Positions 62,802 through 64,000 of a stretch of DNA of 64,000 nt are shown here, piece by piece. The DNA is from Clostridia bacterium. GTDB lineage: Bacteria > Bacillota > Clostridia > Oscillospirales > Acutalibacteraceae. The notes beneath the pieces were generated by a model. It did no database searches. It was not told where the DNA came from and saw only the letters and a program-made list of their open reading frames with translations. Each line of letters opens with the position of its first letter. Positions within the stretch are counted from its first letter, which is position 1. Location: positions 20,298 to 84,297 of the forward strand of contig JAFRMR010000020.1 in NCBI GenBank assembly GCA_017430535.1. The letters run 5' to 3'. A program made the position numbers and the translations under genes.

Positions 62802-63023
62802 TCATGACGCGCGGACAAGATAATCAATAAGAGCGGGCTTTGATATACGGTATTCGCCCGAAAGCTTGAGATGCTTGATTTCACCCTTTGAAAGCATACG
62901 GTAAGCGGTCTTTCTGCTTATGCCGAGTATGCCGCAAAAAGTTTCAACATCCATAAAACCGGGATATTCTTCAAGCAGTTCTGTATACACAGCCTTATCT
63001 GTATTTATATTATTCTTATTCAT
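62802..63023 (-). CDS. Excisionase-family DNA-binding protein
   Basis: 73 residues with one winged helix-turn-helix: FMDVETFCGILGISRKTAYR then MLSKGEIKHLKLSGEYRISK, the MerR/excisionase pattern. GAGGAG lies 7 bp before the ATG. It sits upstream of the integrase gene on the same strand, the usual xis-int order, and would direct excision. Confidence 0.85.
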   Translation of the reverse strand: MNKNNINTDKAVYTELLEEYPGFMDVETFCGILGISRKTAYRMLSKGEIKHLKLSGEYRISKPALIDYLVRAS

Positions 63024-63169
63024 TAAAGTACTCCTCTCCGCCGCCGTAATGACGGCTTATCCAAATTGTAATATTTCGTTATAAACGTACATTACGGCAA
63101 TAATAAAAGCGCTGTGACAATCTTCAGGGGTGAAGAATGTGCTTTTTGGGTACGGATGCGGACCCGTAA

Positions 63170-63318
63170 GTACGCATCTTTATTCAGCCGCATCCCTTGT
63201 ATTTACTGATTCAGTACGCAAATACGGTTGTTTTTAACTTACTGTAAAAAATTGAAATAAAGGGATAAATATAAAATTATTGCCGTATGTACGAAAAGAT
63301 ACGTACTTGCGTACGCGG
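63170..63318. repeat. Repeated GTACGCA motifs upstream of xis
   Basis: GTACGCA(A/T) occurs at 63170-63177, 63214-63221 and, inverted, 63307-63314, with GTACGCGG at 63311-63318 and further TACG sites between. The 295-bp gap 63024-63318 holds no gene I can support; these repeats could bind Xis, Rep or a regulator. Confidence 0.45.
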
Positions 63319-63891
63319 TTACAGTTCCACGCCCGGATCGAGCCTGACGGAAACGCCCCTGTATCCTCTGTTGAATTTGCCGTGGTCAACGGGAATCCTG
63401 TTGCACGGCTCCATACCGTAATTCTTCGCGAGTTTCGCCAGCTGGTTGGAGAAGGTCTTTTCCTTGAACGGGTCATAGAAATTATCTTCGCACCACTGCT
63501 TATAGACTCTGTAGATTGCCTTGGTGGTTGAGGTCTGATCCGGCCCGAAGCAGAGATAGTTTTCCGACTCAAGGAATAGGATAATGTTGTTGTCGTTTCG
63601 TCTGAGGTCGTGAAGGTTTTTGAGCGTTCTTTCGCTGATTGTGAAATTGAATCCGTTTGAGCGCAGGCGCTTAAGCCCTTCAATCATCCAGAGAAGGATA
63701 CCCTCCGCCTCGGATTCAAGCTTCTGCGAAAGAAGGCGGTCATCAACCCTGCCGGGATCCTTGGGCAGCACGTTTATCACAAGCTGCCTTCTTCTGAACG
63801 CCTCGCTCTTGTCAAAAAGAGCGTCTAGCACTCCGTTTGAGAACGCTATAATCCTTGCGTAAATGCTCATGTACGGTAAGGAAGCAAGCAA
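63319..63891 (-). pseudogene. C-terminal remnant of a D5/P4-type phage-plasmid primase
   Basis: About 190 residues match only the last part of phage/plasmid primase-helicases: FSNGVLDALFDKSEAFRRRQ, DPGRVDDRLLSQKLESEAEG with ILLWMIEGLKRL, and the C-terminal winged-helix with YRVYKQWCEDNF. The helicase core and primase part should lie upstream (higher coordinates), but an in-frame TAG precedes the usable TTG and the sequence to the window end does not continue the family. The likely cause is an insertion or deletion just upstream. Confidence 0.75.
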
Positions 63892-63951
63892 CCGAAAACA
63901 AGAGATAGACCGCCAGCACTACACTATTCCGAACCAAAGACCAAAAGATAA

Positions 63952-63993
63952 GCATTGTGGGAAAATCTAAACTTTTGGATTTTCCTACAATGC
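63952..63993. repeat. 16-bp near-perfect inverted repeat at window end
   Basis: GCATTGTGGGAAAATC (63952-63967) and GATTTTCCTACAATGC (63978-63993) are reverse complements with one mismatch and a 10-nt spacer. It lies just where the primase is broken, so it may be the end of an inserted element. Confidence 0.6.
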
Positions 63994-64000
63994 CAACTAC

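Larger units (their letters stand above)
61262..64000. mobile_element. Left end of an integrative element at tRNA-Pro
   Basis: A tyrosine integrase gene ends 117 bp from the 3' end of tRNA-Pro, followed by an excisionase-like gene and a primase remnant, all on the minus strand. This is the usual order for an element that integrates into a tRNA 3' end. The attachment core is presumably within the T-arm/CCA end; the far att copy and the rest of the element are beyond the window. Boundary approximate. Confidence 0.65.

Noticed and set aside
63234-63683. 149-codon minus-strand open frame overlapping the primase remnant
   Set aside because: It overlaps the primase frame, is Ser/Arg-rich like a frame shadow, and the primase frame has clear family motifs.

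Overview
The window looks like a chromosomal stretch of a Gram-positive anaerobe of the class Clostridia, most likely a gut Oscillospiraceae/Ruminococcaceae-type bacterium. The clues are a dockerin-bearing secreted giant, a SCIFF ranthipeptide locus, a flavin reductase-rubredoxin fusion, an ECF-type vitamin transporter S component, the dgt-dnaG-rpoD order, strong AGGAGG-type ribosome sites, and sigma-A promoters of the TTGACA-N17-TATAAT type. I see no oxygen-respiration genes. The assignment is inferred from gene content only.

Layout. 1-9440 (minus): two giant secreted surface proteins, one with a C-terminal dockerin and one with a long array of InlB/Flg_new repeats that runs off the left edge. 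They are probably co-transcribed from one promoter followed by a long structured leader RNA. 9500-11902: a GH36 alpha-galactosidase, divergent from 12019-17530, which holds threonine synthase, a metallophosphoesterase, trigger factor, ClpP and ClpX. 17550-22059 (minus): a sugar/polyol catabolic cluster with two Gfo/Idh/MocA dehydrogenases and two TIM-barrel isomerases. 22133-26965: an Fe-S membrane protein, an rRNA methyltransferase, a CDP-alcohol transferase, an Imm32-like small protein, a metallo-beta-lactamase-fold protein and a third Gfo/Idh/MocA protein. 27023-31733: the dgt-dnaG-rpoD operon with an extra Ser/Thr-rich membrane protein inside it.

31836-35290: abundant-looking secreted proteins and lipoproteins, then a PduL-type phosphotransacylase. 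35304-38519: a secreted phosphoesterase and nucleoside salvage (deoC, deoD-type phosphorylase, cdd). 38537-43559: a small membrane protein and a MoxR-DUF58-transglutaminase trio. 43578-47348: an ECF S component next to type III pantothenate kinase (together suggesting pantothenate uptake and CoA synthesis), a secreted GDSL esterase and an Orn/Lys/Arg decarboxylase-type enzyme. 47345-50780: SCIFF precursor, its radical SAM maturase, an Hrb-like protein and a DUF4474 protein. 50839-56532 (minus): a lipoprotein paralogous to the one at 33730, a membrane M28 peptidase, a VanY-type carboxypeptidase, a sugar transferase, a cyclase-family protein and release factor 2. 56559-60830: a RING/zinc-ribbon membrane protein, galU, an alkaline-phosphatase-superfamily enzyme and mntP.

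60831-64000 is a tRNA-linked insertion locus. A complete tRNA-Pro(TGG) is preceded by decayed partial copies of itself and followed directly by a tyrosine integrase (with five 11-bp-spaced repeats at its 3' end), an excisionase-like protein and a truncated D5/P4-type primase. This is the left end of an integrative element that continues beyond the window.

The most unusual items are the structured leader RNA in front of the surface-protein pair, the tRNA-Pro integration locus, and a prfB that lacks the usual programmed frameshift but keeps a Shine-Dalgarno-like tract at the fossil site. I found no CRISPR array, rRNA gene or clear phage morphogenesis genes.
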